DNA of 64,000 nt from Maratus speciosus (lineage: Eukaryota; Arthropoda; Arachnida; Araneae; Salticidae). Made by a program: the position numbers and the translations under genes. Below, piece by piece: positions 11,179 to 23,442 of this stretch. The stretch lies in NCBI GenBank assembly GCA_963932465.1, contig OZ010786.1, positions 598,351,038 through 598,415,037 of the forward strand, read 5' to 3'. How positions within the stretch are numbered: position 1 is the first letter of the stretch; every line of letters begins with the position of its first letter. The notes beneath the pieces were generated by a model. That model had not been told where the DNA came from and did not search any database. It saw only the letters and a list, made by a program, of their open reading frames with translations.

Positions 11179-11211
11179 ATTATTCACCCAGTTGGAAATT
11201 TACATCTGATA

Positions 11212-11880
11212 TGAACTGTTACTGGTTGGACTTTAGGAAAATGTTCTATATGATTGTGAAACCTTTGCAGCGTCAGTGTTGGTAACATAAAGAAGACGTG
11301 GGATACCTCTTTTAAATTCTGACTTTCTGTTTGAAGGCCTTTTGCAGAATTACTGGAAAATAGAATTCGTGTCTTTATGCTTTATTTGTGCAAGAATATT
11401 TTAAAGGAAAATAAATTGCGATTTTTGCAGATTTTTGACATTGATTGGGTATAAATGACACATTTGCTATTTAAATAGAATTTCAGGCACATGAAAATCG
11501 CGAAATGATGAAAATCACCCGTTGATATGTAGGTGTATGTTGGATGTATTTTGAACTGTTACTGGTTGAACTTTAGGAAAATGTTCTATATGATTGTGGT
11601 ACCTTTGCAGCGTCGGTGTTGGTAACATAAAGAAGACGTGGAATATCGCTTTTAAATCCTAACTTTCTGTTTGAAGACCTTTTCCAGAATTACTGGAAAA
11701 GAGAACTCGTGTCTTTATGCTTTATTTGTGCAAGAATATTTTAAAGGAAAATAAATTGTGATTTTTGCAGAGTTTTGACAGTGATTGGGTATAAATTACA
11801 AATTTGCTATTTAAATAGAATTTCAGGCACATGAAAATCACGAAATGATGAAAATCACCCGTTGTTATGTTGATGTATTC
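11212..11880. repeat. Tandem duplication, 340-bp unit x2
   Basis: TGAACTGTTACTGGTTG at 11212 recurs at 11552. The two units are nearly identical throughout (for example GGAAAATGTTCTATATGATTG and AAGAATATTTTAAAGG). The high identity suggests a recent duplication. Non-coding. Confidence 0.9.
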
Positions 11881-11918
11881 TGGATTATTGCTCATTTCTA
11901 TGTAAGAAGAGGTTTTTA

Positions 11919-13480
11919 AATGAGAAAATTAATCGTGAAACAACTTTAAAATGTTAGTAACGATTTTCTACTTCGTACTTTCGGTAGTGGGCTAAGGCTC
12001 TGATGACAACTCTACAGTTGTAACTTCTATTCAAAAGTTATTTGATTGTTTACAAAGTTTACTGTGCACCTTACGTGTTATGTCTTCAGTTCTAAACGAT
12101 TTCAGCATCATGAACACCTTACTTAGGCAAGTAAGAAAATTGATCTTGAAACAACTTTAAAATGTTAGTAACAATTTTCTACTTCGTACTTTCAGTAGTG
12201 GGCTAAGGCTCTGATGACAACTTTACAATTCTAACTTTATCTGTACAAAAGTTATTTGATTGTTTCCGGAGTTTAATATGCACCTTAGGTGTTCCGTCTT
12301 TAGTTATCAGAGATTTTGCATCATGAACACCTTACTTAATAAAATAAGAAAATTAATCTTAAAACAACTTTAAAACGTTAGTAACGATTTTCTACCTCGT
12401 ACATTCAGTATTGGGTTAAGGCTCTGATCACGCAAACTTTTTCGGGCTCGGGCTCCGAAAAAAATAGCCTGAATTAATCGCTGGTAGACCATTCGTTCCA
12501 CAACTCTAACTTTATCCTTTCAAAAGTTATTTGATTGTTTCCAGAGTTTAATGTGAACCTTTCGTGTTACGTCTTCAGTTATAAGAGATTTTTGCGTCAT
12601 GGATACCTTACTTAGGCAAGTAAGAAAATTAATCTTGAAACAACTTTAAAATTTTAGTAACAATTAATTTTCTACCTCGTACATTCGGTTTTGTGCTAAC
12701 GGTCTGATAACACAGAATTTTTCGAGCTCGGGCTCCCAAAAAAGGTCCTGAATTTATCTGTGATAGACCACTCGTTCCGCAGCTCTAACTTTATCCGTTC
12801 AATAGTTATTTGATTGTTTCCAGAGTTTAAATGCGAACCTTGCGTGTTACGTTTTAAGTTATAAGAGATTTTTTTGTAACATGAACACCGTACTTAGTAA
12901 AGTAAGAATGTTAATTTTGAAACAACTTTAAAATGATAGCAACAATTTTCTACTTCGCACTTTTGGTATTGGGCTAAGGCTCTGATGACACAAAATTTTT
13001 CGGGCTCGGGCTCCGAAAAAAAGAGCCTGAATTAATCTCTGGTAGACCATTCGTTCCACAACTCTAACTTTATCCGTTCAAAAGTTATTTCATTGTTTCC
13101 AGAGTTTATTGTGCACCTTAAGCGTTACGTATTCAGCTATAAGCGATTTCTGTATCATGAACACTTTACTTAGGCAAGTAAGAAAATTAATCTTGAAACA
13201 ACTTTAAAATGTTAGTAACAATTTTCTACTTCGTTCTTTCGGTATTGGGCTAGGGCTCTGATGACGCAAAATTTTTTGGGTTCGTGCTCCGAAAAAATAG
13301 AGCTTGAAATTTATCTGTGGTAGACCACTCGCTCCACAACGCTAACTTTATCGGTTCAAAAGTTATTTGATTGTTTCCAGAGTTTACTGTGCACCTTACG
13401 TGTTACGTATTCAGCTATACGCGAATTCTGTATCATGAAGGCCTTACTTAAGCTCCCGAATTAAGAAATTTGGTTTAAAA
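11919..13480. repeat. Tandem array, about six units of 210-280 bp
   Basis: Units start near 11919, 12130, 12345, 12619, 12899 and 13168 with AAGTAAGAAAATTAATCTTG and share ACAACTTTAAAATG, GGGCTAAGGCTCTGATGAC and AAAAGTTATTTGATTGTTTC. The last four carry an extra segment of about 65 bp with the hairpin TTTTTCGGGC...GCTCCGAAAAA. The longer units may derive from one that gained the insert. Confidence 0.85.
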
Positions 13481-13589
13481 CACCAATTTTAAAAGTTATT
13501 TTTAGAAAGTCATATATCGAAAAGCGAAAACTCTATTCGAATTCATAGTTTCAATAAAATCACTTGCCTTTTTTATACGGTCTATAGCC

Positions 13590-14070
13590 CTGCATCGAAT
13601 TGGGCCCGGATTGACGCTAATTTTTTCCGTTGGGTGTCGGGTTTGGTTTCAGGTGACCTTAAAATTTCGGGTTCGGGTCGGTTTCGGATTCGGCTTTTAC
13701 TCTTTCGGTTCCACTTCAGTTTTATCCGATTTTTCGAAAGAAAGTTCTGAATATTTTTCGAATGAAAAAAAGAACTATATATTTGCATATTAATGAGCAT
13801 ATAGCTGTTCGTTTTCATACAAAAAAAGTACATTTCAGAGATATAATTGTAGACTACTTTTCTATAACTATATTAAAATATGGATTTACCTCGCGTTCGG
13901 CTTTTAAATATTTTGGTTTTGGGTAGGTTACGGGTTGATGTGTGTCGGATTGGTGTCGAGTTTCGTGTTGACGGATTTTTTGTTGTTGTTGTTCGGTTCG
14001 GTTCGAGTTTCGGGTTGACTTCAAGTAGAAAATTCGGGTACGGGTCGAATACAACTCGAACCGTGCAGGA
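13590..14070. repeat. Low-complexity CGGGTTCGGGTT-type sequence
   Basis: Degenerate short-period repeats of TCGGGT/TTCGGG at about 13590-13730 and 13890-14050, separated by AT-rich sequence. ORFs on both strands here are artefacts of the low complexity. A related tract on the opposite strand lies at 41058-41225. Confidence 0.6.
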
Positions 14071-16117
14071 ATCTAAACCGTTACGAACAAAAATTATTTC
14101 AAAAATGTCTTAGAAATTAGTCACATTAAATTTAAGAACAGCCTTAAGTATTTATTTCCCTTAAAAAACTCGAAAACGTATAATGAATAATCGCTTCCAA
14201 TCGGCTGCAAAAGAAAAATAATTGAAATGACCACATAGCACAACAAATGTTATACAATGAATCCGAAATTTACACCCTTTGCATAAGACATATTTGACCT
14301 CTTAAACGGTTGTACCACATAACCTATTTTACCAAAGAAAGAAAAAAAGATTAGTTTTTCAATTTCATCAAGGGCATACATTACTGAAAACTATTTTCAA
14401 AGTGAAGAGGCGCACTTCAATGCATAACTTCCGGAATTCAAACAGAAATAAAAAAAAACCAGTTCTCAAGTAGGAATTGGTTATTTAAATAGTAAGTCAG
14501 GTCATCAGCCTTCTTTACAAAAGTCGCCTCACGTTCTTAACACCTAAACTACTTCAAACAAATCACCTAATAAGTCAAGGCCAAGAGCGATAAAGGAACA
14601 AGAATGTTAAACAAACAAAACTGTGTTCTCGGTGTTTGTCATGTTTAAGTAATTATTCTTTGAAAAGAGTGAAAGAGAAAGAAGACGTATGTATACACAC
14701 GTGAATCTTTCAAGTTAGACTGCGAGAACGATGTAGTAATCTTGATGTGGTAGGTCCTAATTTTAATGCCATAGATGTTAAATCGTTAAAAAACTACTTT
14801 TAACATTTATTATTCATTTTTGATACAGTAATGAGATTATTTAATAACATATTGATACAACGAAATATACTTGTACGTTTTTCGGTAAGGTAAATTTGGA
14901 GTAATTTTCTCGACTACTTCAGCAAAGACAACTACGTTTCCGTCATTTACTCAAAATGATTAAATTTGCCGAAATTTACACTTTTGGTGCTTTAAATTAG
15001 TTGCATTCTTGTTTGAAAAAATATCAAAGTTAGTTTCGACCACCTGCGACCCAGAGAATAATTCCAATTATAAACATTGCATATTGAAAGTTAAGAAAAA
15101 AGTGGTTAATTAAAAAACCGTTTTAAAATTTATCAACCAAATTTAGATGTGTTTTTTATTATTAAATATCCCATATTCTTCTACAATTAATGTTACTTTA
15201 AAAGCTGACAATTTGTATTGGATCGATCAAAGCTTGTAGTAATAATAAAAAAGCTAATTTGGTTTGTATATTAGCATTTTCGGTACTTTTCCAGCTTGGC
15301 GCTTTTTTAGGAAGTTTGGCGCAATCCGGGCTTCAGAAAATGAGATTTGTTGCTAAATGATATAAATAGCTATGAAAACAAACCTGATAAGTTCATATAC
15401 GTATTTTTATATACACAAACATTTTATTTATACATATATTATGTTAATTTTTATACACTTTTTACTTCTGTTTGCATGTAAAACTAAATAAACGACTTCT
15501 TTATGTTAAATAAACTGTATAAATATTAAAAAATTTGCCCGCATATATGAAACAGTCAATATGCTGCCAGAAAATATGTTGCCAAATTTCTTTCTTTCGC
15601 CAAGGCTATTTTCATTGTTTTGCCAAGGCCTTGCTGGAAAAGTACCGCATTTCCAATGTGAGATGTGTGTCGTCTTTAGATTTTGCAAGGAATATGGCAC
15701 CACTATTTCAGATTAGAAATCTTTACTGAATATTCTTTTCTTCAATTTAAAAATATATCTCAAATTACATAAGGCGAAAAATTCTGTTAGAAAATTGTGG
15801 GAAAAATGTACGCTCGCTGCATTTTATATTGTCTCTTTTGAATATTTTTTCAAGGACGACAAAAATGTTATTTTCTATCTAATTACCACAGAGAAATGTA
15901 GCATATGCAAAAATGTATTTCTGAGAAAAATGAGTTTTTGTAATTATTATTATTATGCAAATATTTCTTTTTTTTTTTACCAATTTCAATTTTCATATTT
16001 GATGTATGTAATTGGATTGAATATACTTGGAAAAGAGTTGTAATTATAGAAATCAGAAAGATCAAGAAGATAAAATTAAAGTATATGTAGCATTTTAGTA
16101 TAAAATAGTTTACTTAT
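14071..16117. other. Intergenic, nothing recognised
   Basis: Two kilobases of AT-rich sequence. Short ORFs (for example 15535-15729) show no family resemblance. It lies downstream of the peptidase gene's 3' end. Confidence 0.4.
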
Positions 16118-16125
16118 ATCCTTAT

Positions 16126-16298
16126 CAGTGTTGAATTCATATACTGTTCTCCGGGAGGGATTTCTGTGGTTCTGGGGGTGGGGGAATTGCACTTTTTGAC
16201 CATTGAAAACACAAAATCTCAAATCTTCCGGGAGGTGGACATCTCATTGCTCTGGGGGGGAATTTCCCCCTCTGGGCCGACCCCTGAATTCAACACTG
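16126..16298. mobile_element. hAT-type MITE, 8-bp TSD
   Basis: Inverted ends CAGTGTTGAATTCA at both sides, flanked by a perfect 8-bp duplication ATCCTTAT (16118-16125 and 16299-16306). 173 bp, with a G-rich interior (TTCCGGGAGG, GGGGGTGGGGG) unlike the neighbourhood. Terminal sequence and TSD length fit hAT. Confidence 0.88.
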
Positions 16299-16398
16299 AT
16301 CCTTATGGTATAATGGAATAATCACAAGTTTATAATACCATGGAATGTTTTGAAAAAGGATTTGAAAAATAACTGCTCATAAGTAATCTAGAATATTC

Positions 16399-16404
16399 TT
16401 TATT
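16399..16404 (-). promoter_or_regulatory. Poly(A) signal AATAAA of the peptidase gene
   Basis: TTTATT on the plus strand gives AATAAA on the coding strand, about 205 bases after the stop codon at 16611-16613. This is a reasonable 3'-UTR length. Confidence 0.6.
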
Positions 16405-16610
16405 CATAAATAATGTCACATTTTTACCTAAATTCTTCCAACGGAAACATTTTTTTCAGAAAACAACAAAAATATTCCGCACAGTACCAGCAGTGCACCA
16501 ACAGGATCTTTACATAACATCTTATTTTGCAATCACATTTTGAAAAAGGTGTGGCAGCATAATAAGCCCCGCCCACACAATAAATAAATGTTCTAACAGA
16601 TATGACGGTA

Positions 16611-16772
<162 letters not shown>

Positions 16773-17492
16773 CTATAAAATAGAACAGTGCAAAAGGTTT
16801 CATTAATTTGTAACCGCTTTATAATTTAAAAGCTCCGATTTTAAAAATATTTACTCACAAGGGAACCACTTTTGATGCTGCTCGCACCTAGCATTAAGAC
16901 CTGGTGCATTTTAAAGCCCTATATTACGAAGTTTGAGAATCGATAAAATTTTTCTGTTAAAATAATATTTCTTGATTTTACAGCAGCATAACTTTCTAAA
17001 GATGCAATGAGACCACTTATCGAGGCTATTATCATTGAAGTTTTTTAAAGAAAAGCATTTACAAATAAAAATTAGTTAATAATAATAAGTATAAAATATT
17101 GAAAAAAGTTAAAAAATTTCTTGAAGAACCCACTGTATTTTATTTTGAAAAATTGCAACGTTATATTCACATTTTTGGCGGGGAAAAAGTGGGCGAGTAT
17201 TTTCAAAATTAGAGCTTTTCGGCAACCCTAGCCAAATGTCATATCTATTTGTCTTGTATGAGTGGACTTCAGTAGAAATTGTTATGTCTGACCATTAGCC
17301 ACAGTAATTTTTCTAAATTGTGTGAAAATATTAGTTTATGATTACTTTTACCAAAGGACCATTTAATGCAGCAACATTTCATTTTAAGCATTCGAAACTT
17401 TACTCCATTCGATTTCAAAAGAAAATAGTTTGTTTATTTTGTATTTCACAAAAAAATAGTTTTCAATGATCTTGAAAGCTGTTATAGAAATA

Positions 17493-19950
17493 CAGTAAAT
17501 TCTGTCTAAGGCGGACTCTGCGCAAGCCGGAAATCTGTCTACCGCGGAAAAATTTTCAAGTCCTGACGAACCCATAGAAAATAACATTAATTCTTGTTGC
17601 ACAAGCCGGAATCTGTCTAACGCGGAAACGGAAATGTTTCTAATGTCCCACCAAAAACAAAATTTCGTATAAAGCGGAAAAAAGGATATTTTAAACATGA
17701 AAAGCATTCCACTTATGAAACTTTAAAACTGATATACATACGTCATATAATCAATGCCGAGAATTTTAATTAAATTCCGTAATAGTTTTAAAAAATTTAA
17801 TTTAAGTAACTAGAAACTGTTTAAATTTTAAGGAATCCTTGCAGTTAAAAAATGAAATAATCATTTTTCCTATATAAATTTGCATGTAAAAATTATTATT
17901 ATTAGAAGGATGCCCATTTATGAAAATAAGTATTTTCTAAAGTATAATATATTATGCTTTAAGGTTGTACTCAAATTCGAAGTGATAGCTTACTGTCTCA
18001 TTCCCGAAGTTATTTTGTCTCTGTGTGTGTGTATTTAAGTGTAAACTTCAAATTTGTAGGTATTACAGCAATACTAAGAAATTGAATAGTATTTCTCATT
18101 TATCTGTAAAGACTTTAACAATTTCAGTTTTCAATGATTTTCGAGTCAGTACAATCAATGAAAGATTGTCATTGTCGAGCAGTTCATTAGAACTCATGAT
18201 CTAACCTTTTTATCGAAAACATAAAACGCTATTCGATTGACGTTTGCTTCATTCTAATAAATCGTGTGTTCAGAAAACCTGATCATTGTACGGGTTATTT
18301 GTTCTTCGTTGTTTTATCGTCTCTAAAGATAAAAAAGGATAAGTGCATCGTAAAAATGGCTTCAAAATCTAAACTCAATACTCCATCGCTGCAGGATAAA
18401 GTCGATGTTACCAAATTAAAAGAAAAATAATTATTCTATAGATCTTTGTATTAGATTTAATTATGATAAAAAAATCAAATTTATGATGCTTAAAAAGAAA
18501 GAATTGAAAATATCCAATAGCAAGAAGAAACGTGCTTTGAAAGATGAAGACATTAATGCATTAACTTTTGAATGTTTTTCGATTGCCAGAGTGAAAATTT
18601 TGCTTACATATGGACTATATTGCAAAAAAATAGGTAAAATGGATTTTAACACTTCCAGTGAGTGGCTAAGGAGTTTCCGTAATCTACACAACATTGCCAT
18701 GAAGCATGCTTTCTGACACCCGAAAGATGTCCCAAAGCACGAAATTCGGGACTGGAAAGGAAACTTTCATCTACTGATTGAAAGATATCAAGAGAAGGAC
18801 ATATATCATTGCGATGAAACTGTACTATTTTATCGTGTGTGCCAAATAAGTCCCTTGTAAAAATAGGAAGCTAATGCCGCTGAGGTAAAACCTCCAACGA
18901 GCGTATCACTGTTTTTCTTTTTGCGCATTTGTAGGGCAGTTTATAAAAAAAGTTAGTGATTGGGAAATTGAAAACGACGTTATGTTTCAAGAATGTAAAT
19001 ATTGTTAAACGGCCTGTGACTTGGAGATCTCAGAAAAAATAGTGATTGTCGATTGTTTTAATGCAGCGGTGTCTGAAGGAGTTCAATAGACGAATGATTG
19101 AAGAAACTAAAAAATAAAATTTGTTCCTCGATAATTCATCTTGCCTTGCCGACGTCAAATTGTTGAATATAAGCTTACAATTTCTTCCAGCAGATACTAC
19201 TGCAGCGATACAACCAATGTATCAATGAGTTATTAAAATGATGAAACCTACTACAAAAGATATATGTTGCAATCGATTATTGCGTCTTTTGATGATTGTT
19301 TTTCAGCCATCGACCTGAAAATAAACATCAGTGTTTTCGATGCTGTTAAATGGATTGCAAACTTTGCTCAGAAATGCCTCCTGAAAAGACTAATTGGTTG
19401 TCTTAGGAAAGCAAATGAGGATGATCACGCTTCTGAAAACGTTGAAGACGGCGGTGCAATTCAAACAGGACGGGTTGAGAAGAATTAGGTACCTCGAAAT
19501 TATTTTTCTTGTTCAGAGAAATTAAAAAATAATAATACCGATAATAACAGAATTACGCGTTAGGGCAGAATGCATGGTAAACCGAATGAAAAAACAAACA
19601 TCGATAAAGGATTATTTTTTGACTTTTTAAACTACCATGCGAAATATAAAGTATGTAATTGTATTGATTAAATTAAAGGATTTTCATTACATTCCAGAAT
19701 TAGACCAATTTCGTATTGGTAATATTTATTTTTGTGGTCAAATAATGTGTTTCGAAATTATTAAGAGCAATAAATTTAATAACAATCTAATTTCATTTTA
19801 AAAAACATTACTAAAAGTTACGAACGCAAATGTACGATTTGAGCAATTTTTTGGAGGGGGGGGGGGGGGGGGGTTGCATAAGCCGGAATATTGTCTACCA
19901 CGGAAAATTTTCTCAGTCCCGCCCGATTCCGCCTCAGACAGAGTGTACTG
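17493..19950 (+). mobile_element. Tigger/pogo-type DNA transposon
   Basis: TIRs CAGTAAATTCTGTCTAAGGC on the left and, reversed, CAGTACACTCTGTCTGAGGC on the right, both running through GCCGGAA and TCTACC, flanked by TA (17491-17492, 19951-19952). TA TSD and CAGT ends fit the Tc1/mariner-pogo group. It contains a plus-strand transposase pseudogene. An 18-base poly-G run (19856-19873) lies beside the right TIR. A 176-bp derivative with the same TIRs sits at 53291-53466. Confidence 0.9.
18356..19488 (+). pseudogene. Tigger-like transposase, broken
   Basis: Frames joined by several breaks show the order expected of a Tigger/pogo transposase. The N-terminus is MASKSKLNTPSLQDKVDVTK, followed by the second DNA-binding unit SEWLRSFRNLHNIAM. 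The first acidic motif is HCDETVLFYRV, then NRRMIEETKK and LFLDNSSC with the second Asp. LQFLPADTTAAIQPMYQ stands where the family has LDQ, so the third acidic residue is replaced by Tyr. The C-terminal part is SVFDAVKWIANFAQ. Stops at 18427 and around 18850, plus frameshifts, make it non-functional. Confidence 0.85.
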
Positions 19951-20403
19951 TACATTTACTATTTATATATTTATTGTTTGCATAGAAAAAACAGAAAAAA
20001 CCTAATTCTTGTTTCTTATGCTATCAATTCACAAACAAATCGTAATCTGATATAATTGTAAAATGTACTGTACTGTACATTTACTCCCCGGATAAAGCGG
20101 GCGGATAAATTGTAGCGTCATATTTGGCGACTTAGCTCTCTTTTGGCGTGAAATAAATAAACAAAAATGCAATCATAAAAAATTAAAAGTATAAAAAATT
20201 ATATAAAGTATAATTTTAACAAAGAAATTTTATCGGTTCTTTAACTTATATGTATAGGACTACAAAATGCACCAGGTCTCGATGCTTGGTGCGAGCAGCA
20301 CCAAAAGTGGTTCCTTTGTCAAATGTTAGAATACATTATTGAAAGCATGTAACAATTAAGTACAAAAATTTAGAACTTAAAAATAAAACTAGTTGGATGT
20401 GCC

Positions 20404-22052
20404 AATCCCAAAACTTTCTTCTATCTTATACATCTTAATATTTCAAAAACTAGTTACACATGTTAATACTTCAATATTATTAGTTCATTACTATACCAAC
20501 TTTGATTTTCATCTTAAATTCCTGCTTCAGTCAATTAAATGAACTAAAAACGAGTTTGTATCATGATATTTGTTCAAATTAATAGTTTTTCCTTATTCTG
20601 TTGTTATCACATGTTTGCGAATAGCCGGCTTAGCAGGAAGTGAGTTTCCGCCTTTGCTCGAGCCGCCGATGGACAATAGAACTACGAAAAATCAAGAAAA
20701 GTATACAAAAATCGCTATCACAGAGCCCCTTTACCGCGCGATATTTCAAAATTCATGGAGGACCTGTTGGCCAAAGCCAAAAACATGCACAAAAAATTTG
20801 GTTCACTTGTATGCATTATTTTATACACTTTTCGATTGTACAATAAAGAAAATGGTACAGACATCGTAATTATAGCGCCCCCTTCCAGCGGATTTTTTCC
20901 AAATTCAGGGAGGACCTTCATGCTATGACCAAAAAGAAACACAAAAAAGTTAGCTCAATTCTATGCATAACTTCATACACTTTTCGATGGTACAATATTT
21001 AAAATGGCGCAAAAATAGCTATTAAAGCGCCCCCTACCGGCGAATTTTTTCCAAATTAAGAAAGGACCTGCTTGCCATAGCCAAGAACTTAAAATAAAAA
21101 TTTGGTTCAATTCTATGCATAACTTCATACACTTTTCGATGGTACAATATTCAAAATCGCTATTACAGCGCCCCCTAGCGGCGATTTTTTTCCAAATTCA
21201 GGGAGGACCTGCTTGTCATAGCCATAAACTTAAAATAAAAAATTGGTTCAATTCTATGCATAACTTCATACATTTTTCGATGGTACAATATGCAAAATCG
21301 CTATTACAGCGCCCCCTAGCGGCGAAATTTTTCCAAATTCAGGGAGGACCTGCTTGTCATAGCCATAAACTTAAAATAAAAATTTGGTTCAATTCTATGC
21401 GTAACTTCATACACTTTTGGATGGTACAATATTCCAGATCGCACAAAAATCGCTATTACAGCGCCCCCTACTGGCGAATTTTTTTCAAATTCAGGGAAGA
21501 CCACCTGCCATATCCAAAAACTTAAAATAAAAATTTAGTGCAATTCTATGCATAACTTCATATACTTTTCGATGGTACAATATTCAAAATCGCACAAAAA
21601 TCGCTATTACAGCGCCCCCTACCGGTGAATTTTTTCCAAATTCAAGGAGGATCTACCTGCCATATTCAAAAACTTAAAATAAAAATTTGGTTCAATTCTA
21701 TACATAACTTCATATACTTTTGGATGGTTCAATATTCAAAATCGCACAAAAATAGCTATTACAGCGCCCCCTACCGGCGAATTATTTCCAAATTCAGGGA
21801 GGATCTGCTTGCCATAGCCAAAAACTTAAAATAAAAATTTGGTTCAATTCTATGCATAACTTCATACACTTTTTGATGGTACAATGGCGACAGACAGACG
21901 GACAGGCGGACACACGGACAGACAGACATTTTCTATAAACATGTTTTTGGGGATCTCTGACCCCTAAAACATGTAAATCCGTCGAAAACCGGAAGTCGAA
22001 AAAAATTTCGATTACAATAGTTTCTTCTATTGAAGATAGAAGAAAGTAAAGA
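20404..22052 (+). mobile_element. Helentron-like (HINE/DINE-1-type) element with minisatellite
   Basis: Left subterminal repeat ACTTTCTTCTATCTTA, right inverted copy AAGATAGAAGAAAGT. Inside are about eight tandem units of 140-155 bp (20720-21890) with GCGCCCCCTACCGGCG, CAAATTCAGGGAGGACC and CACTTTTCGATGGTACAAT. A (GACA/GACG) microsatellite follows at 21887-21928, which is GTCY on the other strand. Then comes a conserved tail with CGTCGAAAACCGGAAGTCG and a terminal hairpin. This order matches non-autonomous Helentrons; the assignment is by architecture, not by search. ORFs across 20570-21834 are unit read-through. Confidence 0.65.
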
Positions 22053-23442
22053 AATATTGACTGAAAGGTACTTTTTTTCGCATCTGTAAATTACCTACTT
22101 CTCATAAATGTTGTCAATTTTCTACTACAAAATTGTAAAATGTAGGAACTTACCTTTGTAAAAAATATTTTTTGGACGTCTCCAGCTTTTTTAATTTGAT
22201 AAATTTTACGGATTTCATTTTATCAATAACGATATAAAACTGCTCAAATGATAAATTAAAACTTTGGCAGAAAAATTTAACTTAGTATCGCCATCTGTTG
22301 GGAATTATGAACAATTTATATATACTGCGGGTTGGAATATAGCAGCAATAAATAAAATCGTCTTTTAAAACCCACTGTATAAGAAGCATTGACTTTTGGG
22401 TATGTTGCAAATATATAACACGGTGATACAAAGGTTAAATGAACACGCACAAATTGTATGAAAATGTGGTTCGGAAAATTTGCTATGTTATAGTTTATGC
22501 AATGTTGGTGAAATATCTCTATAGGCACAATCCTGAAATAAACTATAAGTAAAAAGATATTTTAAAGACAAGCTTTTATTATAATGTACTGAAAAGGAAA
22601 TTTCTTTTGAAGAATAAATTGACTTAAATAAACACCTCTTAAAAAAAATTTAATTAAGAGTGATTTCTTTAACAGTTTTTTTAATAAAATCGATATACAA
22701 TTTTTAAATTTAACTTCCTATCAAGATCTACTACTTATGGAAATTCCAGTCAATTGCATTAGGGGCCCATCAAGGCCGCCATATTTGCGTATAATTTGTG
22801 CGTGATCTTTTCCATCAAATGGAAAGTAGAAAAACACTGGAAGAATAAATGCAAAATAATAATTTAAATATATATGTATGTATATACATTCATAAAATTT
22901 CGCATATTTTTCCGCAATTTGATTTAATAACGTGTAAAATTACATAATTATTTTAAAAATTGATTCAATATTAAATATATAGGTACCTGATAATTATTCA
23001 AAAGATGTAAATGTTATTAAAAAAGTTATTAAAAAAATTAATTCAAGGATAGAAAAATACAATTAACTCAAATGCCTTTTCTAAAGATTCAAGGCAGAAC
23101 TCAAATGCTTCATCGAATATTTTCGAGTTTTTTTTTTTAAACCAAATAGAAAGCTTTTGAGTTAATGACTGGGTTACAGCCAAAGTGTACAAGTGACATT
23201 TTCTAAAAATATTTGATATATGTGCAACAATTTGAAACATGTCACTAGTATCTCTTTGGTTCTAGCCCAGCTATATTACCCTCCAAATAGTTCATTTATC
23301 GACGCATGGTGATGTTCTGCTTAAAGTAAGATAGATATATCATTGTGTGTTCTATAAAGGTATTATTGGCGGTTCACGATCATGTATCATCAATTCGCAG
23401 AGATCTAAACATTTTATTCCTGACGATACACGTGAGTCTAGT
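22053..23442. other. Intron sequence, nothing recognised
   Basis: AT-rich intron of the peptidase gene. TCGCCATCTGTTGGG at 22289 resembles the GCGCCACCTGTTGG motif of the Helentron-like units. No exon-like ORF. Confidence 0.4.

Larger units (their letters stand above)
10797..11214. mobile_element. Foldback element with tRNA-like arms
   Basis: The outer arms (10797-10910 and 11100-11214) are inverted copies starting TCATATCAGATGTAAATTTC, then CAACTGGGTGAA. Each arm contains a complete tRNA-like sequence. The centre (10998-11067) is a second hairpin whose 30-bp arms start ATCGCAGGTAATGGAACTC. About 418 bp in all. Minus-strand ORFs here read through the tRNA-like parts and are not genes. Confidence 0.8.
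16858..20318. mobile_element. Long-TIR element hosting a Tigger insertion
   Basis: Inverted arms of about 100 bp. The left reads CAAGGGAACCACTTTTGATG then CTGCTCGCACC, GACCTGGTGCATTTT. The right is its mirror (AAAATGCACCAGGTCTCGAT, GGTGCGAGCAGCACC, GGTTCCTTTG). Mirror similarity continues into GATAAAATTT. Of 3461 bp, 2458 are the nested Tigger, so the element itself is about 1 kb. It sits in intron 2 of the peptidase gene. Superfamily and TSD undetermined. Confidence 0.75.

Noticed and set aside
10981..11187. Overlapping minus-strand ORFs reading RTRIRTRDLLAE
   Set aside because: They are conceptual translations of the tRNA-like arm, a well-known false annotation.
13582..14113. Overlapping ORFs on both strands at 13.6-14.1 kb
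   Set aside because: Low-complexity CGGGTT sequence keeps several frames open; no domain.
21115..21525. CRISPR array, because of regular direct repeats
   Set aside because: Units are 140-155 bp with no unique spacers, and the DNA is eukaryotic.
20570..21834. String of plus-strand ORFs with repeated FQIQGGPACHS-like peptides
   Set aside because: Read-through of ~148-bp tandem DNA units; the period is not consistently a multiple of three and the frame changes between units.
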